Below are positions 15,618 through 23,997 of a stretch of 64,000 bases of DNA, piece after piece; position 1 is the stretch's first letter; each line of letters starts with the position of its first letter. The notes under the pieces are model-generated. The model had not been told where the DNA came from. It saw only the letters and a program-made list of their open reading frames with translations, and ran no database searches. Made by a program: the position numbers and the translations under genes. Origin of the DNA: Clostridiales bacterium (GTDB taxonomy: Bacteria > Bacillota > Clostridia > Saccharofermentanales > Saccharofermentanaceae); assembly GCA_017427465.1 (NCBI GenBank), contig JAFRST010000008.1, positions 23,451-87,450 of the forward strand, in the 5' to 3' direction.

Positions 15618-16517
15618 ATGACTGTAGTGATTGGTGATAAACCATTTGATGCTGTAAGTTCTTTTGTATTAAATAACAATGCATATTTCATTTTTAATAA
15701 TTTTATGGAACAAGTCAAAAAAAATGGAGTGCGTAATGATGGTAAGAATGAGTTATTGAATTTAATTGATAAATATGTTTCAAACGATAAAAACAATCGA
15801 TTTAGAAAGACTATTAACAAAGGAAGTGTCTTCTATAGAGCACGACTAATTGACCCAATACATTTGAATTCAAACTACGGGATCAGTATTGAAAGCAAGG
15901 AAGACTCTCTTTTGACTAAAGGATTTGATGAAGGCAACTCTCGTGAAGCTCCTTTAGGCATCAGCGGAGTAGGGAGAAACAACATTGGTGGAGTTTCCTA
16001 TTTGTATCTCGCTAATCGAGAGACTACGGCTTGTGCGGAAGTTAAGCCGCATCTCAATCAGTTGATTTCGTTGGCATCGTTTAAGACCAAGAGAACACTT
16101 CATATTATTGATTTCTCGACGAACAAAACTTTTGAGCCTGGTGAAAGCCTTGATGATAATGTTGCTTTAGGTCGTCTGTTTACATTGGTTATGAGGAAAT
16201 ACTTTGAGCCGGTGACTGACAGTTCAGAGTATAGGGCTACTCAGATAATAACAGATTATATTCGCAAGACTGGTATTGATGGAATTGCCTACAGAAGTTT
16301 ATTTGATGAAAATGGTGTGAACTATACTATATTCAATTCAGATAGAGGTTCTATTGATTATCAAAGTAGCAAAATAATGATGCTTCAAAGTGCCAGACAA
16401 ACATTTCTGGATTTTAATGAGCATCGTGTGAAAAGAAGTAAAACGATGGGAAAAGATTCATACTCTGCAGAAAATGCAACGGAAATGCTCGTAAGCATAA
16501 GAGAGGAAATTGAATAA
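15618..16517 (+). CDS. RES-domain protein (probable NAD+-consuming toxin)
   Basis: This is a 299-aa protein with GGGAG upstream of ATG 15618. Residues ~1-75 are a helical N-terminal region of the type found in HEPN/RES proteins. The RES domain follows with its three signature residues: Arg in VFYRARL (near 76), Glu in ANRETTACAEVKP (near 138), and Ser in IDGIAYRSLF (near 226). RES toxins degrade NAD+ (phosphorolysis or hydrolysis) and stop growth. The usual Xre antitoxin is not adjacent. Its upstream neighbour is a HEPN fragment; RES and HEPN genes often occur together. AT-rich, intact. Confidence 0.7.
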   Translation: MTVVIGDKPFDAVSSFVLNNNAYFIFNNFMEQVKKNGVRNDGKNELLNLIDKYVSNDKNNRFRKTINKGSVFYRARLIDPIHLNSNYGISIESKEDSLLTKGFDEGNSREAPLGISGVGRNNIGGVSYLYLANRETTACAEVKPHLNQLISLASFKTKRTLHIIDFSTNKTFEPGESLDDNVALGRLFTLVMRKYFEPVTDSSEYRATQIITDYIRKTGIDGIAYRSLFDENGVNYTIFNSDRGSIDYQSSKIMMLQSARQTFLDFNEHRVKRSKTMGKDSYSAENATEMLVSIREEIE

Positions 16518-16636
16518 AATGAATCAGTAAAGGGCAATATGAATTCTGATCCTATTTCAGGGATTATTGTTTTAAAGACTAAGTAGAATGCTGAAGAATT
16601 ACACATTGATCTTTATGATTGTCCTTCTATCCTTCT

Positions 16637-17749
16637 TTACCTCCCCACCCCCTCATCAACCTCATCCGCACTCGTAAACACGCCTACGAACTCATCCGTG
16701 TTTATGTCGCAGTAGTTTTCGTGATAGACATAGAAGCGGTCGTCCAGGTAGAAGATCAGGTATTGATCGAGGCCGTAGAAGTACTGGTAGAGTGTGCCGT
16801 TCTCGTAAGAAGATGCCTCTTCCCAATGCATGCGGCAGGTCTCGTTAACTATCGTGTCGTAATTGATCCGGTAGAAATCCTTCATCGTCTCGAACATGGG
16901 CGCGTTGACATAGCCGTATTTGGTGCTGTTAACGAGATACATAGTGGTGGTGTCGACCTTCATGGCCTGGCCGTCAGTCAGTTCAAAGCCAATCGGCTTG
17001 TTCTCAAGCTGCATGTTGAAGAGCGGAGTCCATTTGCTGTTGCCGCCATTTCTTGAATATGCGTAATAGACATCGCCGATCCTCATTACCCAGCATGACG
17101 GGTAGCTGACACTTCCGTAAATAATGTCCTGATCCTCTCCGTATTCGAGGTAAGCTGCGCAGGCCATGGAGGTGTCGTATTTGCACAGGAGGTTTGCATT
17201 GTCATCGTACAGCCTGTACTGGCGCATCGGGTCTCTGCAGAGAAGGTAGTTCCTGCCATCCTTTTCGAGCAGGCGGGGGCCTTCGAAGGTGCTGATGTCA
17301 GGATCGTATGGCTCGATCATGTGGTAATCCGCGACTTCGTCCAAAGTGAGGAAATACTCGTCTCTTACTTCCTTGATACTCATGCTTCCCCAGTAATGGT
17401 CGACGCCGCCATATTTCAGATCGTAATCGGCTTCGACATGCACGAAAGTTCCTTCTTCGAGCTCGATCGGTAGAGAGTTGTACAGCTCCGTCCACGACGT
17501 ATTGCCGTCCACGCAGGCATAGTAAAGGATTCCGCATTTATATACCGTCATGCCCGCCGTGCCGCCGGGTTTTGTTACTATCTGGTCCGGATAATCGAAG
17601 TGGATATCTTCCACCACAACATCCGTATCATCAGCTTCATCAGCGTCAGATACCGGGCCTGGTCTGTCGCCTGAAGGTTTTGCAGCAGAAGAGCAGGCGC
17701 AGCCGAACATTACGGTCAAGGCTAAAGTAAAGGCCAAAAGTTTTTTCAT
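16637..17749 (-). CDS. Lipoprotein of unknown function
   Basis: This is a 370-aa protein. Signal peptide LLAFTLALTVM with lipobox FGCAC (Cys near 17 or 19), an acidic Asp/Glu/Pro linker to ~residue 48, then a ~320-aa beta-rich domain rich in Tyr and Asp. It contains two internally similar segments: MTVYKCGILYYACVDGNTSW, then TELYNSLP, and MRIGDVYYAYSRNGGNSKW, then TPLFNMQL. This suggests a duplicated module. No catalytic motif is seen. It is monocistronic and anchored on the cell surface. Confidence 0.75.
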   Translation of the reverse strand: MKKLLAFTLALTVMFGCACSSAAKPSGDRPGPVSDADEADDTDVVVEDIHFDYPDQIVTKPGGTAGMTVYKCGILYYACVDGNTSWTELYNSLPIELEEGTFVHVEADYDLKYGGVDHYWGSMSIKEVRDEYFLTLDEVADYHMIEPYDPDISTFEGPRLLEKDGRNYLLCRDPMRQYRLYDDNANLLCKYDTSMACAAYLEYGEDQDIIYGSVSYPSCWVMRIGDVYYAYSRNGGNSKWTPLFNMQLENKPIGFELTDGQAMKVDTTTMYLVNSTKYGYVNAPMFETMKDFYRINYDTIVNETCRMHWEEASSYENGTLYQYFYGLDQYLIFYLDDRFYVYHENYCDINTDEFVGVFTSADEVDEGVGR

Positions 17750-17893
17750 GTATTCCCCCGAGGTTTAAGTAAGTTATTTATCTGTTACTTCTTATACAGA
17801 TTAATTGCATGAAATGTTGCGTTTGAACGACTGCAACGTTTTTCGGGACGTGGCTGTATGTATGGCATAGACGTTCAAAAAGGAGTAACGAAA

Positions 17894-18409
17894 ATGAATA
17901 GAATGATCAAGAAAATTGCATGCGCCGTAATGGCCTTCACACTTATCGCAGGTGTCTTCACGGGCTGCAAGACAAACAAGAACTCAAAGTCGGCGCAGAC
18001 AGTCGCGATGCCCAGCTTCACATCAGTAAAAGACCAGTCTGGCAACCTCGCCGTGCAAGGCACTGTTGGCGACATGGAATACACTCTCCTGACCGATGAG
18101 CAGATGGGCTGCTACAACAAGGACAGAGGCTATTATTTTGACCAGCTCGAGCAGCTTGACTCACCGCTCTTCATCGTTATCAGCGCCGGAACGCAGACAA
18201 GGACCGGCGGCGACCTGACGATCACAGACTTCGGAATGCAGGGCTCAACACTCGTCATCATAGTCGAAGAGACAAAGGCTACCGGCGACAAATTCAAGGG
18301 CCTTGAGTGCCCCAGCGCCGCACTGGAACTTAAGGGCGCCCCCGCAGATATTCAGGTTCAGATCGTGAGCACAGAGGGCGAGGAGTTTGAGCAAATTAAG
18401 TTTGCTTAA
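17894..18409 (+). CDS. Lipoprotein of unknown function
   Basis: This is a 171-aa protein. ATG 17894 follows AAAAAGGAG with a 9-base spacer, and the earlier in-frame ATG has no such site. Signal peptide KIACAVMAFTLIAGVF ends in the lipobox FTGC near residue 23. The mature domain has MEYTLLTDEQMGCYNKDRGY and a run of strands, akin to the lipoproteins at 466 and 16637 in style but not clearly related. Function unknown. Confidence 0.75.
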   Translation: MNRMIKKIACAVMAFTLIAGVFTGCKTNKNSKSAQTVAMPSFTSVKDQSGNLAVQGTVGDMEYTLLTDEQMGCYNKDRGYYFDQLEQLDSPLFIVISAGTQTRTGGDLTITDFGMQGSTLVIIVEETKATGDKFKGLECPSAALELKGAPADIQVQIVSTEGEEFEQIKFA

Positions 18410-18509
18410 GAAGTGCTTCTCGAGGGCGGTGCGCTAAGCGGCTATGAAGCGTGGAAGCGGCTGAATGAAGTGCAGAAGCGCTTAAGTGAAGTGCAAAAGA
18501 ACCGGAATG

Positions 18510-18815
18510 AACCGCAAATCGACCTGCAGCACTGTGCGTTTGCGGTTCATTCGGCTCGAAGCCGACGATTTGTACATGCAAATGTACATGCAGAGCAGAG
18601 TATTTGCTGTTCATTTGACCTGAAAACGACGATTTGTACATGCAAATGTACATGCAGAGCAGTGCATTTGCTGTTCATTTGACCTACTGAAAGTAAAAAT
18701 GCCGCTAAATGTGCCGCTTAGCGGCACATTTGCTGGACAAACAGCCCTTAATCAGCGTTTTGTGCCGCCATTTGTGCCGCCTAGCGGCACATTTGCTGGA
18801 CAAAAGCCCTTAAGT
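18510..18815. repeat. Composite palindromic repeat, family A, copy 1
   Basis: Two and a half 64-bp units start at 18510 (partial), 18563 and 18627. Each contains GACGATTTGTACATGCAAAT with the palindrome TGTACAT/ATGTACA and the wider inverted repeat GCAAATG/CATTTGC. They are followed by GCCGC-rich hairpins of the type GTGCCGC..GCGGCAC (18700-18810), themselves duplicated. The same composite element lies at 40360-40790, about 22 kb away. No transposase is present. Bases 18410-18509 show nothing recognisable. Confidence 0.85.
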
Positions 18816-18876
18816 AACTGATTAAGTACTCCCCGATTGTCCTATTAATCGAACGTATTGTTGCCTCCTTCCGTGC

Positions 18877-18882
18877 TATAAT
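18877..18882 (+). promoter_or_regulatory. -10 element
   Basis: TATAAT preceded by GTGC lies 31 bases before the start of the 58-aa gene. The -35 is weak (GTATTG or TTGCCT). Confidence 0.45.
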
Positions 18883-18913
18883 GACCCGCGTAATACTTTA
18901 AGGGAACTTAAAA

Positions 18914-19090
18914 ATGGAACAGTACGAATGGGAGCGGCTTTCTCCCGAAGAGAAGAAAAAGCAGTTGTATTTGAATCAGAAGCAGACATTGGATGCTTTC
19001 CTCGAGCGCGGCGCAATCTCCAGGGCGCAGTACGATAAGAGCCTTGGCGATCTTACCGAGAAGATGGGAATGGGCGGCGTACTGGGATGA
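18914..19090 (+). CDS. 58-aa helical protein, SHOCT-like
   Basis: It begins MEQYEWERLSPEEKKKQL and contains LERGAISRAQYDKSLGDL, a short alpha-helical pair reminiscent of the SHOCT motif found at the C-terminus of many membrane proteins. A consensus -10 lies 31 bases upstream, AAGGGA precedes the ATG, and the stop is 36 bases before the AlkZ-related gene, so the two are probably one operon. Function unknown. Confidence 0.6.
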   Translation: MEQYEWERLSPEEKKKQLYLNQKQTLDAFLERGAISRAQYDKSLGDLTEKMGMGGVLG

Positions 19091-19126
19091 TATAATTACC
19101 CTAAAATAATTGCTTGAGGGATAACA

Positions 19127-19873
19127 ATGGAAGTAATTGACGGCGTATGGTATATGCAGGGTGTGGACCGGAATGATCCGTCCTGTGTTCACTCGGCCGG
19201 AGAACTCCTTGAGGTGATCGAGAAGGTCGGATTCCTGCCGCTCTTCAGTAACGAGGTAGACGGCTTCTCCGTTGAGAACATGACAGTCGCGGGCAACTGG
19301 TGGTGCGGCGATGCCAAAAAGGACCCGTGGGAGTGGAGAGCTGTCCTTGCACGCACGGGCAAAGTCGCGTACGGTAAGTTTTTCCGGGGCAAGGCCGGAT
19401 TCGTGTCAAAGAAATGGTTTCCAGAGTTTGCCAACTACAGAAGGGACGGCTACGATTTCGATGCCCGCTACGAGGACGGCAAAGCAGGGTATAAGGAGAA
19501 GCTCATAATGGATGTTTTCTGGCCTTCAGAAGGCGAGCTCTGGGATGCTACTGATAAGATCGACATGTTCTCGAACGAAGTCAAGGAGAAGGCAGGCTTC
19601 GGAAAAGGCGGTGAGAAGGGCTTTGACGGCACATGCACCAAGCTCCAGATGGCATCTTACCTGACCGTCAAAGATTTTAGACCACGGCTCAATAAAAAGG
19701 GCGAAGAATTCGGCTGGGCTGTCGCTGTCTATACGCTGCCGGAATACCTGTGGGGATATAAGTTCGTGACAGGGTGCTATAAGGAATCGCCCAAGGACTC
19801 TTGTAAGAAGATCGTAGCCCAGGTTAAGAAGCACTTTAAGGCTGATGAGAAGACGATAAGGAAAGTTGTTTGA
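19127..19873 (+). CDS. AlkZ-related protein
   Basis: This is a 248-aa protein. VGFLPLFSNEVDGFSVE (near 32-48), the WWCGDAKKDPWEWR segment (near 58-71) and KWFPEFANYRRDGYDF (near 96-111) are the signature of a widespread Clostridia family annotated as AlkZ-related, named for similarity to the winged-helix DNA glycosylase AlkZ/YcaQ. The AlkZ QxQ catalytic motif is not evident, so glycosylase activity should not be assumed. Full length for this family. A ribosome binding site (GAGGGATAAC) precedes it. Confidence 0.75.
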   Translation: MEVIDGVWYMQGVDRNDPSCVHSAGELLEVIEKVGFLPLFSNEVDGFSVENMTVAGNWWCGDAKKDPWEWRAVLARTGKVAYGKFFRGKAGFVSKKWFPEFANYRRDGYDFDARYEDGKAGYKEKLIMDVFWPSEGELWDATDKIDMFSNEVKEKAGFGKGGEKGFDGTCTKLQMASYLTVKDFRPRLNKKGEEFGWAVAVYTLPEYLWGYKFVTGCYKESPKDSCKKIVAQVKKHFKADEKTIRKVV

Positions 19874-20032
19874 TTCAAGTTCCTGAGCCTGGTCTTTTCT
19901 GAAGGCATCAGTGTCCGTCCCGCGGTCTGGATATTGCTTACTGATGATATCGTGGAGAAATGAAGTGTTAATATATTGACAGAAACTTTCCTTTAAGGCC
20001 CCGCCGGAAAAGTTAAGAAAGGGATAGTCATT

Positions 20033-20758
20033 ATGAATAAGAAAGTGTTGATCAGTGCTGTGGCAGGCGTAGTCGTGGCAGCGGCAATGATAGTAATAGT
20101 TTTCCTCGTAGTAAACGGCCTGCGCGACAAGCCGCAGACAGCAACAACTGTCACGGAGGAAGAAGAGACCTCTTATTACAGGGAAGAGACTGAGATACCG
20201 ACGACTACGACCAGGGAGACCCAGGGCAGAGACTATTATGAGAACGGCGGCTTTAAAGGCTGGGACAACTACTACATCATTCAGGATCTGACGGTCGATG
20301 ACATCGTTGCCGTATACGAGCACTATCACGATCTCGCGCATTCATATGACTTCAATGAGCTCAAGTATTTCGACAGGGAGCTCGATCATCCGGCTTATTC
20401 CCAGATAGATGCCAGCGATTTCGGCGTGTACATGTTCTACGATCAGATCCTGGCGGACGAGAAGATCGACCACGTCGAGAGCTTTAATGTAATCGGAAAC
20501 GAGTCCGACAAAAGCGTCGAGTTCTCCATGAAGATCAAGATCAACGACCAGGATAAGGCGATGGAGATCTACGATACATTCGTAGAGCGCTACAGTGCAG
20601 GCGCCCAGAGCACTGAGTTTTACAACATGATGAACACCTTTAATACCGGCATCCGCATCAAGGTGGACGATACCCATGACTGGCTCGTCTGCTACAAGAA
20701 GATCAGGGATAAATACGACAACACATACTGGCTGATCTATGTGTCGGAGGACTATTAA
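20033..20758 (+). CDS. Single-pass membrane protein with extracytoplasmic domain
   Basis: This is a 241-aa protein with GAAAGGGA before the ATG. One N-terminal helix (VLISAVAGVVVAAAMIVIVF, residues 5-24) is followed by a Glu/Thr/Tyr-rich linker (EEEETSYYREE, TTTTRET) and a ~170-aa acidic alpha/beta domain. It resembles the lipoproteins of this genome but is anchored by a helix instead of lipid. Family not recognised. It is convergent with the histidine kinase that ends 17 bases downstream. Confidence 0.75.
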   Translation: MNKKVLISAVAGVVVAAAMIVIVFLVVNGLRDKPQTATTVTEEEETSYYREETEIPTTTTRETQGRDYYENGGFKGWDNYYIIQDLTVDDIVAVYEHYHDLAHSYDFNELKYFDRELDHPAYSQIDASDFGVYMFYDQILADEKIDHVESFNVIGNESDKSVEFSMKIKINDQDKAMEIYDTFVERYSAGAQSTEFYNMMNTFNTGIRIKVDDTHDWLVCYKKIRDKYDNTYWLIYVSEDY

Positions 20759-20774
20759 TTTAAGCCGGTGCCGC

Positions 20775-22139
20775 TTATATAGTGAACTTTACTGTCGTGC
20801 CTTCATTCAGTTTACTCTGAATATCTAACCGTGAGTTGTGGAGTTTTAATATCCTGTCGCAAAGGGCAAGGCCGATGCCGGCGCCGTGAGCTTTTCGGGA
20901 TCTTGATTTATCGACCATGTAAAATGCTTCAACGACCTTGTTAAGATCCTCTTCGGGTATTCCGATACCGTAGTCCCTGACGCTGAATGTGTAGCCATCA
21001 CCGGAAGCTTTGCCTGTTACCTCTATGCGGTCTGTATTTGACTTTAACGCATTGTCTATGAGGTTCGTCAGCACGGTCTTTATCAGATCGTATTCCATGG
21101 TTATGTATGCATCGTCGTAGTCGAAGGTAAGGGCGATATCGTGGCTGTCAGATCCGTAAACGTGTTTGAGGTCATCGAAGATCTCTTCTGCGGGAATGCT
21201 CTCCATGGTGATCTCGGCTTTATCCATGGCGATGAGGTTCAGAAGATTAAAGGAGAGCTTCTCGAGCCTTAAGCCTTCGTTGAGGATATAGCCGGATGCG
21301 TTATGAATGTCCTCGTCACCGGAGCTGCTCTGGTAGATCATGTCGGCATAACCTACGATGCTGGTCAGGGGAGTCTTCATCTCGTGGGAGAAAGCAGCGA
21401 TGAAGTCATCTCTTTTCCTTACCGAATCTTCAAGCTCAGATATCTTTTCTTCGATGGTGTCAGCCATTTTGTTGTATGACTCGGACATAGCGGCGAATTC
21501 ATCTTTTGAATCTATCTTGATGCGCTTTTTATAATCGCCTGATGCCATCGCTTCGCTCGTTTTCCTGACGTGTTCGGCTTTGGAAGTGACCGTCTTGGAG
21601 AACACCAGAGCTATGACAAAGCTTATTGCAAGTGAGATTGCAAGGATGATGATGAAGCTAAACCGAAGGCTTTCTGCGTTATCGTAAACAACGGTTACAT
21701 CTCTTGCGGTCTGAAGGATATATCCGCTTCCGCCCACATCGACGGTGCCTGTAAAGACGATGATCCTGCGGCCGTCTGACGTGATGCTGTTATATTGGTT
21801 TTTCGCCGCATCATCTAAGAATTCCTCAGGTATTGCAAGGTCTATTCCGGTATACACCGGTTCTTTGGATGAAGTATACAGATTGATGTGGCCGGGATTT
21901 GATCTGTCGGCATAAGAAGCTGCAAGGGAGATGGAGTTTTTGTGATCAAGGCTCGCGATGAAGACATCGTAGGTTTGCGAGAGGATAAGGGAGCTGCTCT
22001 GGAAATCCTTTGTGCCGCTGTCGATCTGGTAGTCCAGATTCTTTTTGAAATCAACGGATAATATGAGATATCCGAAGATGAGTAATGTGGCAGCCGTGAC
22101 GCCGAAGATAGCTAAGAACAGTTTGGTGGACAGCTTCAT
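20775..22139 (-). CDS. Sensor histidine kinase
   Basis: This is a 454-aa protein. TM1 (about 7-27) and TM2 (about 160-180) bracket a ~130-aa extracellular sensor. A HAMP linker follows (~185-235), then HisKA with the phospho-acceptor His in AFSHEMKTPLTS (near 250). The ATPase domain has N box NLIDNALKSN (near 356), G1 RDYGIGIPEED and G2 GAGIGLALC (near 424). All motifs are intact. Its ATG overlaps the stop of the response regulator (TAATG), giving translational coupling. The signal is unknown; the upstream lipoprotein of the same operon is a candidate sensor accessory or target. Confidence 0.95.
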   Translation of the reverse strand: MKLSTKLFLAIFGVTAATLLIFGYLILSVDFKKNLDYQIDSGTKDFQSSSLILSQTYDVFIASLDHKNSISLAASYADRSNPGHINLYTSSKEPVYTGIDLAIPEEFLDDAAKNQYNSITSDGRRIIVFTGTVDVGGSGYILQTARDVTVVYDNAESLRFSFIIILAISLAISFVIALVFSKTVTSKAEHVRKTSEAMASGDYKKRIKIDSKDEFAAMSESYNKMADTIEEKISELEDSVRKRDDFIAAFSHEMKTPLTSIVGYADMIYQSSSGDEDIHNASGYILNEGLRLEKLSFNLLNLIAMDKAEITMESIPAEEIFDDLKHVYGSDSHDIALTFDYDDAYITMEYDLIKTVLTNLIDNALKSNTDRIEVTGKASGDGYTFSVRDYGIGIPEEDLNKVVEAFYMVDKSRSRKAHGAGIGLALCDRILKLHNSRLDIQSKLNEGTTVKFTI

Positions 22140-22798
22140 TATCTTATGACATCCATTCTGTAGCCGATGCCGTGTACTGTACGGATGAGACCGTCGTAGC
22201 CGAGCTTTTTCCTAAGGCTGCTGACGTGATTGTCGATCGTTCTGGTATCGCCCATTATGGGTTCGTTCCAGACCATCTCATAAAGATTGCTCCTGGATAT
22301 CGCAACGTTCTTATTCCTGATGAAGGTCTCAAGCAGGTCAAATTCCTTGGCTGTTAATGTGACGGGCTCGCCTGATCTGGTCACTGTCCTTGAGTCCAGG
22401 TTAACTTCGATATCCATGTAAGTGAAGATATTCTCCGCGGTGGAAGTCCGTCTTAGGAGGGCTTCTACGCGGGCTAAAAGCTCGCCGATCTGGAAGGGCT
22501 TGCCGATATAATCGTCAGCGCCCATCTTAAGGCCGCGGATCTTATCGCCGGTCTGGTTCATGGCGGATATTATGATCACTGGTGTCTTGGAGGGCTTGAT
22601 ATAATCGATAAGCTCAAAGCCGCTTATTCCGGGAAGCATGAGATCCAGGAGCACAAGATCCCAACTCTTGGAGTCGAACATCTGCTCTCCGGTAAGACCG
22701 TCCGGAGCGGTCTCACAGGTATAACCTTCCTTGGTGAGGGCTGACTTCATCAGGTTGGAGATTGCATCGTCATCTTCAATTATCAGGATCTTGTGCAT
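22139..22798 (-). CDS. OmpR/PhoB-family response regulator
   Basis: This is a 219-aa protein. The receiver domain has the acidic pair EDD (residues 8-10), the phospho-acceptor Asp in LVLLDLMLPG (near 52), a switch Ser/Thr region IIISA (near 76) and Lys in YIGKPF (near 101). The C-terminal winged helix covers ~125-217 (LTAKEFDLLETFIRN, then TIDNHVSSLRKKLG). It is 23 bases downstream of the lipoprotein gene and coupled to the kinase that should phosphorylate it. It probably regulates its own operon. Confidence 0.95.
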   Translation of the reverse strand: MHKILIIEDDDAISNLMKSALTKEGYTCETAPDGLTGEQMFDSKSWDLVLLDLMLPGISGFELIDYIKPSKTPVIIISAMNQTGDKIRGLKMGADDYIGKPFQIGELLARVEALLRRTSTAENIFTYMDIEVNLDSRTVTRSGEPVTLTAKEFDLLETFIRNKNVAISRSNLYEMVWNEPIMGDTRTIDNHVSSLRKKLGYDGLIRTVHGIGYRMDVIR

Positions 22799-22821
22799 TC
22801 TATTCCTATCTCCCCGGTATA

Positions 22822-23667
22822 TCAGCCAACTGTATCAGAAGGATCGATCTTAATTATATAAGCCATTATACCAGTAGAAGGATCATATTCGATCTCGATG
22901 TCATTCATATCCTCGCATGTGATATTGATAACACAGAGATCACCTTCTGTGGTTACGTCAAAATCATATTGCCTGGAAGATTCGATAAGTGTTCTCCTGC
23001 TCAATGCATAAACATATGCCTGGAAAAGTTCATCCGTTGCCTTGACCACAAAACCTGTGGTGGCCAGATTCTCGTTAAAGCTGGCGATATGGTATCCGTT
23101 GTTAAAGAAGATATTTCCGACAAGGCGCTCACCGTTATAGGTAATATAATTCTCACCCACAACGCTCGTTATGGTGTATCCGTTCTCAATATAAGGAGCC
23201 AGGGCCATCTGAAGATCCGGATCTTTTACGTCAATAATATCGATCTGGGTCTCGCTGTAATCGGATGTCTCGTCGAACCTGACATCCTTAAATCCGACAA
23301 GATCCTTACTCTTAGACGAGAGGCTGTCGTAAAAATCCTTCTCACAGCTCCATATGATCCTGTCATCTCCGCCGATCTGCGGATCGCAGAGCTGATCCAG
23401 CTGAACTATCTGCTCATTGCTTAATGCTTCGTAGCCGTTAAAGAGCGAGTCCTTATCTTTGATAGGTGACACAACGACAGAGCCTGTGATCTGAGTTATG
23501 GAAGTCTCCGTCCCGCTTGTTTCTGATTCATTGGTGACGCTCGTTGCTGTCGTGCCTGATTCGGCGAAAGTCCCTGACACTTCACCGCTGCAGGATGTCA
23601 GGATCATTCCCGTACAAAGCAGCGAAAACGCCGTGATCCCTGCCGTGATCTTTCTTGTAAGTACCAT
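22822..23667 (-). CDS. Lipoprotein, first gene of a two-component operon
   Basis: This is a 281-aa protein. ATG 23667 follows GGAGGAATAAT; earlier in-frame starts lack a site. Signal peptide ITAGITAFSLLCTGMI with lipobox LTSC near residue 25. A Ser/Thr/Glu-rich linker reaches ~60, then a ~220-aa domain with charged strands. There are no enzymatic motifs. Being the first cistron before the regulator and kinase, it may be a ligand-binding partner of the kinase; this is inference from gene order only. Confidence 0.75.
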   Translation of the reverse strand: MVLTRKITAGITAFSLLCTGMILTSCSGEVSGTFAESGTTATSVTNESETSGTETSITQITGSVVVSPIKDKDSLFNGYEALSNEQIVQLDQLCDPQIGGDDRIIWSCEKDFYDSLSSKSKDLVGFKDVRFDETSDYSETQIDIIDVKDPDLQMALAPYIENGYTITSVVGENYITYNGERLVGNIFFNNGYHIASFNENLATTGFVVKATDELFQAYVYALSRRTLIESSRQYDFDVTTEGDLCVINITCEDMNDIEIEYDPSTGIMAYIIKIDPSDTVG

Positions 23668-23797
23668 ATTATTCCTCCATATTGTTTGCATTGTCTGTTC
23701 TCGTTGTCTGCGCATGTTTTGCCGGCAGCCTGATAGTACTACGCCGTTGTAATGCAAACCTACGGTAAATGTACAGGAATTGTAAAATCTTTCCGAA

Positions 23798-23900
23798 CCG
23801 GGGAAGTGCTTGTCTTTATCCGTGAAGAATCAATTCCCGGGTATTACCGGGGAAGTGCCCGTTTTTATCCGTGACGAACCGATTCTCGGGCTTTTCGCGC
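23798..23900. repeat. Short direct repeat, family G (49-bp unit, two copies)
   Basis: ACCGGGGAAGTGC followed by TTTATCCGTGA recurs at about 23797 and 23846, 49 bases apart, in the divergent gap between the lipoprotein (23667) and the TIR gene (23998). The second copy runs into the TATAAT at 23907-23912 that probably serves the TIR gene. Confidence 0.7.
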
Positions 23901-23997
23901 GCGTGATATAATAACCGCATGAGAGGGGCTGCTTAGGCAGCGGTTAGAGTGTCCGCTTCGTCAGCAGCTGATTTATTTGCTTTGACAGGTTGAGGGT

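Noticed and set aside
16538..16585. A 15-codon ORF after the RES gene with AAAGGG upstream
   Set aside because: Very short, without overlap or conserved context; it may be a remnant but cannot be supported.
19526..20341. A 271-codon minus-strand frame
   Set aside because: It runs antisense across the end of the AlkZ-related gene and the start of the membrane protein at 20033, both of which have good ribosome sites.
22762..23424. A 220-codon plus-strand frame
   Set aside because: It is antisense to the lipoprotein and response regulator; no start context.
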